A stretch of DNA of 64,000 nt, from the NCBI GenBank assembly GCA_016630905.1, contig WBMQ01000008.1, forward strand, positions 186,001 through 250,000, in the 5' to 3' direction. Made by a program: the position numbers and the translations under genes. The DNA is from Capillidium heterosporum. Its lineage: Eukaryota > Entomophthoromycota > Entomophthoromycetes > Entomophthorales > Capillidiaceae. Positions 21,431 through 32,660 of the stretch are shown one piece after another. The notes under the pieces are model-generated. The model was not told the DNA's origin and ran no database searches. It was given only the letters and a program-made list of their open reading frames with translations. Within the stretch, counting starts at the first letter, position 1; each line of letters starts with the position of its first letter.

Positions 21431-23950
21431 CTATATTTTGACATTGTAAGCATCAAATGAAGGCACAGTCTCATCAAGACCTTTACGCCTACGGATATCA
21501 CGAAAAACGTTCCCAAATCTAGATCCATCATTAGTAAGGCAGCCTTCTACGACAGCCCAGTGGTGAAAAGTAGCTTGAGGGATAACATTACCACTCGTTT
21601 TAGAGCTGAGATTTGAGACCAAGTCAAAGGATTCATTTACCGGGACGTAGTATTTGTAGGTGTGCAGAGAGGTGTCAGCATGCTGATGGTCTTCAATTAG
21701 GGTACCACGGCGTGCCTGGAATACACTTTTTATTTCAGTAAAATACTCTCTAGGGGATTGAACCTGGACTAGGTATATGGGCTCTAAAATTTTGGGATCG
21801 GCTGCTAGGAAAGAGGCGTTCATGACGCGACGAAAGGTCGAAATGATTTGACCACTGCCTCGGTGGATAGCATCGGCATGTAAGGTGGCATCCAGGATGT
21901 TAAAACGTACGCCACGGACCTCTTCTTCAATGAGAACACCTTCTTTGGTGGAAAACTGGAAAGAGTCGATGCAAGAGCTCTTGATTTCGTCTACGTATTG
22001 GGAAGACTTAGTTTGATTGACCAATAGATTGGGACCATTGTTCTCCGGTCCAAAACACCAAATACTACGGGCGCTGGTGATATCCCAATTGTAGTAGTCA
22101 ACTAGGTGGTTGGCAAAGGCATCGATATCGTTCTGAAAGGTGACTTTGCCTTCATCGATCTCCTTGCACAGATCCATGTGCAAGGGTTCAGCAGTCATGT
22201 AGATACGATTGTGTCGGTTGGGAGATTTGGCCATGCAAGTTACCAAGGATTTTCTTTGAATAGTCTCCCGATAGCTGACGAAAGAGTCGCTGACTTCAAT
22301 TGACACCTGGGCATAGTCCTTCAGATCCTTGAGGTTGACATCGATGTGGAGCTTGCCAACACCGGAGATAACTGTTTCACCAGTTCCCGAAGTTGTGACT
22401 TGGATGGCAGCGTCACCCTTAGTCATGCGCTTGAGACCTTCGATAAACTTGGGTAGCTGGGAGGGGTTAGTGCTCTTAACGGTAACCGAAACCACAGGGG
22501 CGGCTGAGAACTTCATAGTTTTCATATTGTAAACGTTCTCATCGTCGGTGATGGTGCCATATTTTAACAGGAACTGGTCAATACCGACCAGGCCAACGAT
22601 ATTACCAGCTGGGCAGTTATCGATGGGTTCGATGGAGCGACCTGTCATTAGCACTACCTGTTCGATGGGCTTGATAAAGAGGTCTTTCTTACTTTTGGGG
22701 ACATAGTTGGGTCCCTGGATACGCACTGTTGCACCAGAAAAGACAGTTCCGGAGAAGACACGGCCAAAAGCGTAGAAACGGCCTTTGTCAGTGGTGGGGA
22801 CCATCTTGGAGACATAGATCATTAGAGGACCATTGGGGTCACAGTTGCGGATGGACTCGCTGAATTTATCCGTTACTGGGCCTTCATACAAAGCATCGGC
22901 ACGGTACTTTTGGGCAGTGGCAGGGGAGGGTAGATGGATACATACTATCTCCAGTAGAGTATCGGCAGCGGGAAGGAACTTGCGCATAACAGCCTTAAAT
23001 AAAGATTTACCTTCCAAGACCTCTTCATCAGAAGTGAGGGTAATCTCAAGGCTCTTTAGAAGCTCCCCTAATTCTTCCTTCCGACCGTTTAAGGTAGAGT
23101 CATAAATACGGAAGATGGGGCCCAAAACAAACATATTGAAGCCACGATCAAAATGCTCTCCATTGGCATTGGAGCCATCGGTGGTCCAAGTACGGGTCTT
23201 TGAGTTGTAGAAATGGTCGCCCCAGAGCCGGTGCAGCATCTTATCATAGCTTACGCCGAACTTCTTGGTGTAAAAGTTGGCAAATTGGTTTAAGGTGAAT
23301 CCCCAACCATGCAATAGGGATGTAAAGGCAACGTTGCCTTTCTCAGGGTGAGCATGGATATGACCTAGATCGGAATCGGCATAGGTAGCAACGATGTTGT
23401 TGATGGAATCGATGGCACGTCTAAAAGAATTATAAGTTTGCTCCTTGCTAAAGCTCAACTCTAGGAAGCGGTCCAACTTATTGCATACAAGGACAGGCTT
23501 GATCTTCTCAACTAGTGCCTGACGTAAAACAGTTTCAGTCTGGGCGGATATACCTTCTATGCAGTCAACGACAACCAAGGCTCCGTCAGTGATACGTAAT
23601 GCAGCAGTTACCTCTGAAGCGAAATCGACGTGGCCGGGAGAGTCCACTAGATTGATTAGGAATTTGTTACCATCGATCTCCTGCTTAACTTCATCAAGTT
23701 GCTTATCGTTGAGCTCAAAGGTCAAAAGGTGGATAACCGACTTGACGGTCAAAACGTTACCACTTTCTTTTTGAGATGCATCAGCAAAAAGTCCAGCTTC
23801 AGTATTGGTTGAAGTATTTATACCGGCACGGATTACCAAGCAATCAGTTAAGGTTGTTTTGCCGTGGTCAATATGAGCGATAACTGATATGTTACGAACG
23901 TTGTCTACCTTGCTCATGAGGCTATGAGCCTGGTTGGTGGCGGATGTCAT
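21431..23950 (-). CDS. EEF2: Divergent elongation factor 2 (eEF2) paralogue
   Basis: 839 residues, nearly the canonical 842, single exon. The ATG at 23950 is chosen; the frame extends upstream only through non-ATG codons. eEF2 is the GTPase that translocates the ribosome. Intact: P-loop AHIDHGKTT (25-33), LVDSPGHVDF, CNKLDRF, domain IV SPNRHNRIY, WCFGPENNGPNLL and the diphthamide loop LHADAIHRGSGQ with its target His. Altered: switch I, where almost all eEF2s have an acidic/basic TRxDEQERGIT-type loop, reads FADASQKESGNVLTVKS. The Thr matching yeast Thr57 is Ala and the Arg/Asp/Glu cluster is lost, although the G2 Thr (T68) remains. The usual GELHLE of domain III reads GKLHID. Codon use is GC-richer than the surroundings, suggesting good expression. 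It is probably a second, specialised eEF2; a canonical copy should exist elsewhere. Confidence 0.9.
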   Translation of the reverse strand: MTSATNQAHSLMSKVDNVRNISVIAHIDHGKTTLTDCLVIRAGINTSTNTEAGLFADASQKESGNVLTVKSVIHLLTFELNDKQLDEVKQEIDGNKFLINLVDSPGHVDFASEVTAALRITDGALVVVDCIEGISAQTETVLRQALVEKIKPVLVCNKLDRFLELSFSKEQTYNSFRRAIDSINNIVATYADSDLGHIHAHPEKGNVAFTSLLHGWGFTLNQFANFYTKKFGVSYDKMLHRLWGDHFYNSKTRTWTTDGSNANGEHFDRGFNMFVLGPIFRIYDSTLNGRKEELGELLKSLEITLTSDEEVLEGKSLFKAVMRKFLPAADTLLEIVCIHLPSPATAQKYRADALYEGPVTDKFSESIRNCDPNGPLMIYVSKMVPTTDKGRFYAFGRVFSGTVFSGATVRIQGPNYVPKSKKDLFIKPIEQVVLMTGRSIEPIDNCPAGNIVGLVGIDQFLLKYGTITDDENVYNMKTMKFSAAPVVSVTVKSTNPSQLPKFIEGLKRMTKGDAAIQVTTSGTGETVISGVGKLHIDVNLKDLKDYAQVSIEVSDSFVSYRETIQRKSLVTCMAKSPNRHNRIYMTAEPLHMDLCKEIDEGKVTFQNDIDAFANHLVDYYNWDITSARSIWCFGPENNGPNLLVNQTKSSQYVDEIKSSCIDSFQFSTKEGVLIEEEVRGVRFNILDATLHADAIHRGSGQIISTFRRVMNASFLAADPKILEPIYLVQVQSPREYFTEIKSVFQARRGTLIEDHQHADTSLHTYKYYVPVNESFDLVSNLSSKTSGNVIPQATFHHWAVVEGCLTNDGSRFGNVFRDIRRRKGLDETVPSFDAYNVKI

Positions 23951-24260
23951 TTTTACTTTCAAAATTTGAAGAATTAGAAATCTTAGAAATCTCAAATAGC
24001 CCTTCTTTTATACCTGTTTAGTCATTCTAATCGGTCATCTAGCATTTGAAACGTCTTTAGTTGCCCCCATCGAAGAAAAATATATTGAGTTCTAAGGAGG
24101 GTTACCAAACTTCACTATAGCTCAAGTTGATCAAGATTGAAAAGTGTTTACATGATTTAGGCAAGTCTATTTGATAAAGTTTGATTGAATGGTATTTTGG
24201 CACTAAATTGGTGAAATCCCTTGAAAACTGAATGGAATAAATAATGTAAAGTATAGCATG
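23951..24260. other. Intergenic, eEF2-like promoter
   Basis: 310 bases upstream of the eEF2-like start; holds its promoter. A sequence TTATACCTGTTTAGTC at about 24008-24023 could belong to a 5'-UTR intron, but this is not resolved. Confidence 0.35.
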
Positions 24261-24843
24261 CTAATTCTTGCATACCATTGGTTCAATTCTTTGGTACTTT
24301 GTAAGTTTAATCACCTTGCAATCGGAAATCCCTTCTATTCTAGGAAAGTATTGGTTTCTTTTGGCATTGAAGCGATAACAAGCTTCCTTATCAGAAAGAC
24401 GAACTTCACAAATATACAAGCTTTAGTTAATAGTATTCATAGAACAATGGCCCATATATATGCCTTACTATTTGTAAAAGTCTAAACCACATCTAATTAT
24501 ACCAACTTTATACCAGTTTTTTAATTCAAAGTTGCTTTCCAAGGACACTTGTAATAAAGCTGGTGTATAACCAATATTTCCATAGGACTCGAGGCTGATA
24601 CTTAAACCAACTTCATCAATGAGGTATCTGGATATGGTTATTTGATTACGAAGGAAAATAGGTTGTTATTGGAATATTTCTACTTACTATTGCTTCATTG
24701 TAAAACTCATTATTTAAACCAAGGTAAATAGTTAATTTGAAAACGCCATACCTGATATTTTATAGATTTCGAAAGTGATATTGTAGACAGCTGCAATTAT
24801 ATAAATTTTAAAGGCGGTACTGCTGTTTTCTAAATCGTCGGAT
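24261..24843 (-). pseudogene. Small gene of unknown family with one frameshift
   Basis: Minus-strand coding recovered from splice logic. A last exon (24420-24261, ending GISDCKVIKLTKYQR and a TAG) joins through a 48-nt intron (24468-24421, GTAAGG...AAG) to an upstream exon reading RYLIDEVGLSISLESYGNIG and FELKNWYKVGIIRCG. Further upstream, VYNITFEIYKIS and SRNIPITTYFPS continue the same kind of sequence. The frame is restored by removing one base near 24645. The product would be a beta-rich, possibly secreted protein of unknown family. No convincing start codon was found. Pseudogene or sequence error. Confidence 0.45.
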
Positions 24844-26905
24844 TGAATTTATTGTTTATCACAAGCAGCCAGCTACTATCGTTATCACTACTTGAAAACT
24901 GCTTTTATTAATAGTTACGATTTATACTGTTATATTCCTACAACCAAGCTATTTATATTTAAATAGCCTTCATTTAAGTAAAGGGCGCTCGCTTTAAATT
25001 TATAAGATTTCCGTCAACCATTCGTTTATTTTAATTAGTTGGTGATGTTGGAGAAAGCATAGCCACCTTAATAAATCTGTTGAAGCTATAAACTTTACAT
25101 TCATTAAATATATATCAGAAACAAATAGCAAGGAACAGCAACTTTGAAGTTATATAAGTATTCGTTAATTTATAACTCATAAATTAAATATAAAAGACCA
25201 AACTAAATGCAAAATCAGTGTTGATTTTAATAAAGTTTTGCATTTACCATTGCTATATGGATTAAAAAAGGTAATGAGTTAATGACTTTTAAAATACATT
25301 CAATAAGCAAGCTAAATTTAAGAAACAAAAATGTAAAATACTTTCATATATGAACCAAATAAAGAGTTACAAAGGCCAAAATAGGTTTTAACAACATCAA
25401 ATTTTAAAATTTAAAAGCCTTATCAAAGAACTTTTATATAGTCGCAAACTTTTATAAAGTTCATAGAGCTACTTAATTCCAAAAACTAAGAGTATTAATA
25501 AACCATTTTTATTAAAGATAAAAATGAACTTAGATCCGTTCACTACGTAGCCTTTTGGTCAACTAAATACCCTTAGACTGGATAGTACTGCAATTAGAAT
25601 ATATAAATGCTAAGTTGGTGATCACAAATAAACGTATCAAGTAAGCTTTAGCCAACTCTTTTAAAGCATTGCTATCTGAAAAGATAACTCAACTTCCAGT
25701 ACCCTCTATCCATGTAAGGTAATGGCACTAGTGCTATTTCTTGATACCATCAGTTGCAAGTGCGAATTTATGAGTTTAGTTTAGTGGCTAACTGTTAGGG
25801 GAGCTTTACTTTAAATTGGTTTAAGGCAGGTTGTTTTATATTAGGACATCTTATTTCCTATCTCAACTCTTAAAAATTGAATGAAATGGATATGGTTTTC
25901 AACTTGGTAAACTTTTGAATGAGGAATTGAACTGCAAAACCAAAAGTTTGGTGGTGAGTGCTTTAATTGATTAAATGAAATGGAAGGATCGGTAGGTTTA
26001 TATTTGCTATTTAATTTTTCAAGTATATTACTTAGATATCGATCAAATGAAATATAAAATTAGTAAGGAATTATAATCGTATATAGTTTTGTAAATTATT
26101 TGTGAATGGATGTGGTTTGGATTCAATAGACACTGTATATCAACAGTTGGATATACAACTTATTTTACTATTTACTATATGTTTCCATTTATACATAGCT
26201 TGATCTAAATGACCTCTACTTATATCAATTCAAGCCTGTTTAATGCTGATTCATAGCGAACTTATAAAGAGTTTATCCCTTTAGTTCTATATGCTAAACT
26301 GATATACATGCGCTACTATTCACTTTAGTAAAGGATTAAATTTACTACTACTAATATATACCTTTAAATGTAATTGTCGGCATTACAATCCATTTCCAGT
26401 TCCTTCACACTTAAAAAGGATGAGGCAAAGTGAATTATAAAGATCTTTTAAGTTCAGCATCGTAAACTATATGACATCTATTGAATTTCGAACTCTTGGT
26501 AAAATAGTATCTTGAGCTGATCACAACAAGCTAGCTAAATTAGTTTACAAGTTAAATGTAAAGCTCTAGATACCTTACGCTCTCAATTTTGACTTGTACT
26601 AAAAGGCAACAATTACCAGTATTTAAACATAAGTATCTTCAATTTATCTCGTAAAAGGTCAATTACAAGTTAAAAAGAGATAGTCACTGGACAAATAGTT
26701 ATACCACCTTAATTAACAATTTATTGATACATAAATTCAAAACTATAATTCACTTTAAAACAACTTACCCTTGGCATCTTTTATATCTCTTATCTAACCT
26801 AGTTCATAACCGTTAAAATAGGTAAACGGTATACCTTTTCAAAACAACTTTAAGTATAAATATTAAATTATAAAGTTGAAGCCTAATAAAATTTAACAAA
26901 ATTAA
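24844..26905. other. Long gene-poor AT-rich region
   Basis: About 2 kb of AT-rich, stop-dense sequence on all frames. I looked for short spliced exons and found none that I could support. Confidence 0.4.
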
Positions 26906-27391
26906 CTAAGAACCTCTATAGGTCGTATAAGAGAAAGGACTTAGCAGTAAAGGTACGTGGTAATGCCTACTCTCATCAACTAAGAAAGTTATCTACATCC
27001 AAAAAAGCCCATCAGTAAATTTCAATTAAAATTCAAAAATATAAAGTTGGTTACCTCAACCTGTGGGAAGAAACTCTGCAAGTGTAAGTTTTTAAAGTAA
27101 GGTTGGGTATAAAACACTAACTTGTAGGTACCGAACTTAACTATGTTCTCCTTATCTATAAGGTCGGTAACTCTTCCATCTTCATTGGTCATACTATCAA
27201 AGTTTAAAAATAGATTTATATATGAAATAGGTACAAATGAAATGAAATATATAAATTTACCTTGACTTGAGTAGACACCAGATATCCTTATTTTCATTAC
27301 GGCTTAAATAGTGGAGTTCAACTTTAACATTCTGAGCTGGTTTACCGGCGTTGGTATCCAAAATGTGAGTTGATATCCCGTGTTTTGACAT
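26906..27391 (-). CDS. URAH: 5-hydroxyisourate hydrolase (transthyretin-like)
   Basis: Three short exons (27391-27261, 27193-27055, 26992-26906; introns 67 and 62 nt) join in frame to 118 residues, exactly family size. The enzyme hydrolyses 5-hydroxyisourate, the product of urate oxidase, to OHCU in purine catabolism toward allantoin. Visible signatures: N-terminal GISTHILDTNAGKPAQNV, which contains the catalytic His; central TNEDGRVTDL, GTYKLVF and FFPQVEITFLV; HYHVPLLLSP; and the C-terminal YTTYRGS that marks hydrolases rather than transthyretin hormone carriers. The catalytic residues His, Arg (of NEDGR), His and the terminal YRGS are all present. No peroxisomal PTS1 is visible. The gene lies alone in a gene-poor region with no other purine gene nearby. 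Confidence 0.93.
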
Positions 27392-28312
27392 TTGCTTTGA
27401 TCTAAAAAGTTCTAATTTTCTAAAAGCCCTTTATTTATCAATAGAATTTTGCTGACGTAGGATCGACAAAGTATAACTCAAAACCATTTGACCAATTTTT
27501 AACTTTGAAGTAAAACACTTGAGGTGTAAAGCATAAATTCCAATAATAGGTGAAATAAAGTTCCTTTATTGAAGGAACTATTTAGTTAATCTTAGTCAAG
27601 TTGATTAGGGATTTCATCAACTTGCAAATTGCCTTCAAAGTCAAATCCTTTCAAATGAGTTCTTGGAGGTACATTCATAACCTTGTAGCTTGAGTTGTTA
27701 CTTCAGCCTATATATACGGCTAGAAAGCTGTAGACATATATCTTGGTGCTAGATAATCACTTTTTCAGCAAATATATGTAGTTACTATTTTGAAAGAGGA
27801 TTAGAAAAGTGTTGTACCACCGTAAAGTACATACTAAACATATCCAAATTTTAGGTAATATTTTACAAGTTTAATTGTAAAAGCATGCACAATTTCCAGC
27901 AACAAAGCTTCTTAGACTTTTTTGAATGACAGCCCTTTCTATTATACGAAAATTTATATTTATTGTAAAGTATGATGGTTTATCTATTGACCCAACGTAT
28001 AATAGCTATAGGTAGAAAACTACCAAAATTTCAAAACTAGTGAATAAAAACCTGTCAATTATGTATAAAAAATAAAATTAAAGATATTGATACTCTCAAA
28101 TCTTATGAATATGATCGTTATTAGCTTTAATTTGGAATGCCTTCTTTCGAGATTTATTGCAACAAACTTGAAAGAATTATGAAGCCGATTAAGTTTACTT
28201 TCCATCATTTTTAAGTTTATTAGCAATCTTTGAACCATATTCTTAATATCAATCAAAGGTCTCTTGAATTTACCTTTCATTTACTTAAGTCGAGATTTCA
28301 ATTTCAGACAGG
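27392..28312. other. Intergenic, possible stray coding at 27592-27700
   Basis: Holds the hydrolase promoter. On the minus strand a short open stretch ending at 27592 includes MNVPPRTHLKGFDFEGNLQV, protein-like, perhaps a lone last exon. No upstream exon could be connected. A 73-codon frame at 28059-28280 (-) shows no recognisable features. Confidence 0.25.
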
Positions 28313-29690
28313 ATGAATGACCTACTGATATTAGCTATAGAAGAGCTGAGCTCATTTATAGAGCCAGAAAACAAGTAGAACCTAACAGTAATCGATCACA
28401 ATCTCAACACTCTAGTTGGCTCTTTAGTTTATCATGATATAATCTGCAATACCATATATTCTAGGTCCCACTTGGAAATCGACTGGAAAAGGGTTGAAGC
28501 GATGCCGAGAGAGAAGATGCACTGGGTAGGCAATAAGGAGCTGAGGTGACCCGAAAATAGATTCCGTATAGAGGAAGAAAAGCAGAGATTGAGGAACGTG
28601 CTCCACTTCAAAGATAGCTAGGAGCAGTGGGCTAAATTAAAGCTTACTGCTCAAAAGTACAGCAGTATCATATTTAAAATCAAGGGCATCAGTCCCGATG
28701 ACTTGATAGGAGGTTTAAGAGCTATGCAAATTTCGTCAAGTACAAGCTTCACGTCGAAATCTCTATACAGCTATTATGATTGATTCGATACAGTAGAGCT
28801 GATTTCAGCCGATTCCAGTACTTTGAACTAAGTATCTATTTGGATCATGGTTGGAAGTTGAATTTCAATTCACAGTGTCTTGATAAAGAAATTTACTTGG
28901 GTTATTTGGAATTTAAGAAGACTTGACTGAAGAACTTCAGGTACAATGCTCTAGCTTCTCTTAAATTTGATTACTACTGGGTCAATTCATTCCTCTTCAT
29001 CACAGCTACCACTAATTTTTCCAACATCAAACAACTGAGCTTTAGCTCTGATAACTTGAAATGAAACAATGCGATCCAAGAATTGCCAATCCTTGTCAGT
29101 CTGGATGAATTCTCTTTAGTGACATGATTACATAAAACTCTTAAACTACTTGGCTGATGGAATTTATTGGTCCAAGCTCAAATCCTTTTTCTTATGTACC
29201 AGAAACCAGTCCATCACTTTGACTAGGAGTTGGCCCAAGCCGACTAATCTTCATACCATTCACTTTTTATATCCAAATCTTAACCAGTACCTCAACTCCA
29301 TCTGCCTGCGCAAACTTTTCCTATAGTTTAGCGATAGTGGCAACAACCTCGCCATAGAAATTATACTCACCCAGCTCATCAATTTTGAGAATTTGGGGCT
29401 TTTCGACAACCTTAGATTTAGTGACTTTTTCTTCTATCCTAAGGCATCTCTCTACAAGTTAGAGTTGGCCAGGATAATGGACTTTATCTTACCACTTGTC
29501 AAGTTCCTTAAGGATCAGAAACAATTGTTATCTTAAATTGCATTTTGATGGATAATAGCGTATAAATGAAGAGAGCTTGGGTTTTGAATTATCGTTAGAA
29601 GACCTCCTTCAATTCAACAAACTGATTTCTTTGGAGTTATAAAATGCTCATTATGTGATCAAAGACTAGATACTTGTAGGTAGATGAAAT
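28313..29690 (+). pseudogene. F-box/LRR relic, plus strand
   Basis: Begins with ATG at 28313 and a worn F-box: SSFIEPENK, one stop, then LVYHDIICNTIYS, parallel to FKWLDPQDK and IAYRDVIYHAK of the copy at 10779. It continues with ISPDDLIGGLRAMQ and ends with LRR pieces including YPKASLYKLELARIMDF and LVKFLKDQKQLL. Many stops and frame changes; no function expected. Same subfamily as 10779 and 19625. Confidence 0.7.
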
Positions 29691-30435
29691 TACTGCACAT
29701 GTCAGTTTTTATGAGTTGCCATCTTTATAGAAGCACTCCCTTTGTAATCCTTACAATCTAATTTTCGAATATACACTTTGTTTTATATCTACTGATGGGT
29801 AACCTTACCATATAAAATTAAATATTATACTATATATTATAAAGCCATTTTAATTTTACACTCCTATAATCTTTTTTATCTCAATAACGATATCATTTTC
29901 AAATATGCAATCTATTAGACATGTAACTATCAACCAACTAATTTATTATATATCAATTTTATTATACTAAAAGTAACTTTTAGTTCTAGGATATATTTAA
30001 TTTGGAATTAGATTGATAATAATCATACTATATCAGTTTTCAAATATAAAGGATTATTTTAGATTTAAATGGAAATATTTTCAGATTAAATGTACCACTC
30101 TGCTCAGCAAAATTGAATGCTCTTTTACAATAAATCTTATTTAAAGGCACCTATAATTACTGAACATATTAGTACTAATTATCGCAGTCCAAGATTCCAG
30201 ATTCTGCTAGAAAGTTGGATAGCCAATGAAATAAATACTTTGAACAACGTTATCGATTCTAAATGGCTGGATAGGTTAAAAATTTTCCCGAGGCAACGCT
30301 TAAAACCCTTGTTTAATGCAAAGCAGGGATTGCACCAGATTCCAATATAAAAACACAGGCTTAGTAACCCCAGTCACATTCATTTTACCTCCCAAGAGCC
30401 AACACAACCAGAGTTAAGTATCAGCGTGAAGATAG
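29691..30435. other. Intergenic upstream of the R3H-like gene
   Basis: Very AT-rich. Contains a 77-codon ATG-started frame (30117-30350) without recognisable features, which may be chance. Confidence 0.35.
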
Positions 30436-31483
30436 ATGACCAACTTACCAAATTTAAATTTGACCCCCGAACAGCTACGTAATGTCGCTAACTTGGTAAC
30501 CGAACTCTTCCAACTGGATACTTTAGATAGCGATGCCAACACTGTCATTTCGGAGAATAGCTACGACTATTTAAGCGATGCCAGTCACCCCTCAACCCCG
30601 CTTGTACCCAACAGCAACTTGGTAGATGTCAACCAAGGGTACGTAAGTGATACCTCGACCATTAACTTGAGTACCAATGGCACCAGTTTCAATTTCAACA
30701 ACTTGATGGAGAGTAAGAGGATGGGTAACCGAAGGCTAAATAGATTAGCGAACGGTAAATTGTGCACTATTCATATCTTATTTATTGGATTTATTTTTGT
30801 ATAATAGACAGCTTTTTAAACTATCCTACCATAAAGATTTCTAAGCTGGACCGCCGACCACCTGGATTTACTACAGCTATTCCCAGCTTCCATTTCACCG
30901 ACAAAACTTTAGCCATCAACATTGATAATAATAAGAACGTAGTCCTACCCAAGGAAAGGGAAAAGGTCAACGAGTACAAGGTCAAGAAGTTAACTTTAAC
31001 AAAGTTGAAGCGGTGTAAGTTTACCCTTCAGCTGCTGGAGACTTTAGAACCGGAATTACTTTCTATTTTGAATTTCATTCAGAGTAATGAGGAAGACGAC
31101 GATAAAGTAGGTGCATTCGTGGAAGGTTGGGAAGGCTTAGGTAAACTGAAGTTGCACAAGAAGCATACTACTGTAAGTTGGTACATGAAGTTGAACAAGG
31201 TCGAACGGTTGGTATTTTACAGTTTATGTACCTACTACAACTTGGACGTTCAACGTAAGCTTTCATCTCACATTTCTTGCTTTAACATGTTTATGCTTTA
31301 TAAATCGTAGGTTCAACTGCAAAAGGTGAATACCGTAAGGTATGGATTGACATCAATTTAGACACCGACCTACATATGGATGCCGAGAAACCTACCTTTA
31401 GTAAGTTTTTGTTTGGGGATCACACCGACAAGGACTTTAACTTGGAATCGGGTATGGTAGAAAAGGGTTGGATTTTCGTCTAA
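30436..31483 (+). CDS. R3H-domain-like protein
   Basis: Three exons (30436-30754, 30808-31254, 31311-31483; introns 53 and 56 nt) join in frame to 312 residues. The N-terminal third is Asn/Ser/Leu-rich and acidic. A conserved-looking block (RRLNRLAND, DRRPPGFTTAIPSFHF) follows. The C-terminal half ends with NKVERLVFYSLCTYYNLDV, then KGEYRKVWIDIN across the last intron. That arrangement resembles an R3H single-stranded nucleic acid binding domain (R-x3-H helix, then a basic R-x-V-x-I strand), of the group that carries an R3H-associated N-terminal region. The signature His is Tyr here (RLVFY), so nucleic acid binding is uncertain. Very acidic patch EEDDD mid-protein. Role unknown. Exon joins are strongly supported by phase and consensus sites. 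Confidence 0.72.
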
Positions 31484-31860
31484 TTTTAAAGTAGTTGTAT
31501 ATTTAGGTTACGAAAATTAAACTTCTTCGTTACGGGTATTCTATTTATCTTGGCTATATTGTTGGCATTTGAGAAGAGTAAAAGAAGGCTTTTTAGTTTA
31601 TGTATGGGAATAGCTGGAAGTTTCTCAACTTTTTATCATTTCATAGTACCAAAAGAGTAGTACAAATTGGCTCAATCCATCTAATCAAATGTGCTATGGA
31701 CGGTTTGATGATAAATTGAGATTTTCACTTGTAAAGGTTGTAAAAGCTATATAGGCATCTAATATCCATTTAATATGTTTAAAACAGATATATAAAGTGA
31801 TGAAAAGTCCAAAACCTTTATTTTATTAAAAACTTTAACATCAGAAACCAAGATACTGAA
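31484..31860. other. Intergenic, nothing supported
   Basis: Spacer after the R3H-like gene. A short hydrophobic open stretch near 31520-31600 is probably chance. Confidence 0.35.
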
Positions 31861-31869
31861 CCTCAAAAC

Positions 31870-32660
31870 CAGCTCAATAAGTTCAATCAACAATGAGCCT
31901 AGTATAAAGCCCCAGTCAACTACAAATCACAAAAAGTTGTGAAACTTTCAACTATTCCCACACTAGGTGTTATTATCAAGCATAAAGACGACTTTTACTA
32001 CACTAAACTGATTAAAGGCTTCAAGTTAATTGTAAAACCCAACAATTCAATCTAATATCTAATTCCTGAATCCAACGACACCAGTTTTGCAAGATCCAAC
32101 CTTCCTTACATCAAAGCAGCTATCAAGGATCTGCAGGAAAACTACATCAAAGCATCTATTCAGATGGGAAAAACCTATGATATCTACTGTGAGATGATCC
32201 ATATGGTTTCTTTCAAAATATTGTAGAAAAGTCGCCTAACTGGCTCAACTATATAGTCATGATCTCCAAATCTTTATATCAATATCTATACAAGGAGATG
32301 AAACAAAGTATAATCTCCATCAGCGATACTTCTACCACTCTTGCCAATCACTCGATTGTGAAGTATGATTGAGTTGGTATCGATATTAACAAAATCACCT
32401 TATCTACCAATGTCATCGACCATGGCAGTGATCAAACCTTCCCTACCCTAAGTCACGCCATCTACACTTCCTTCCTAAGTTTACAACCTATATTACAAGA
32501 GCCTTGATACCTAGCTATAGCAGACACTACTAAAAATAAAATTGATAAAGTCAATAACTGCTTCACCAAGCACAATAGAGTGGCTGATGAGTACCTTTCA
32601 ATTCAAGGCAATTTTAGGTGCTCCATCAAACTTTGGATTTTAACAGCTATTTAACTATAG
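31870..32660 (+). pseudogene. Decayed gene of unknown family
   Basis: Long protein-like runs alternate between two frames with few stops: LGVIIKHKDDFYYTKLIKGF, SNLPYIKAAIKDLQENYIKA, MGKTYDIYCEMIHM, NWLNYIVMISKSLYQYLYKE, INKITLSTNVIDHG and VADEYLSIQGNF. At least five stops and one frame change interrupt it. The composition is less AT-rich than the surrounding spacer, as in coding DNA. I do not recognise the family. Confidence 0.45.
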
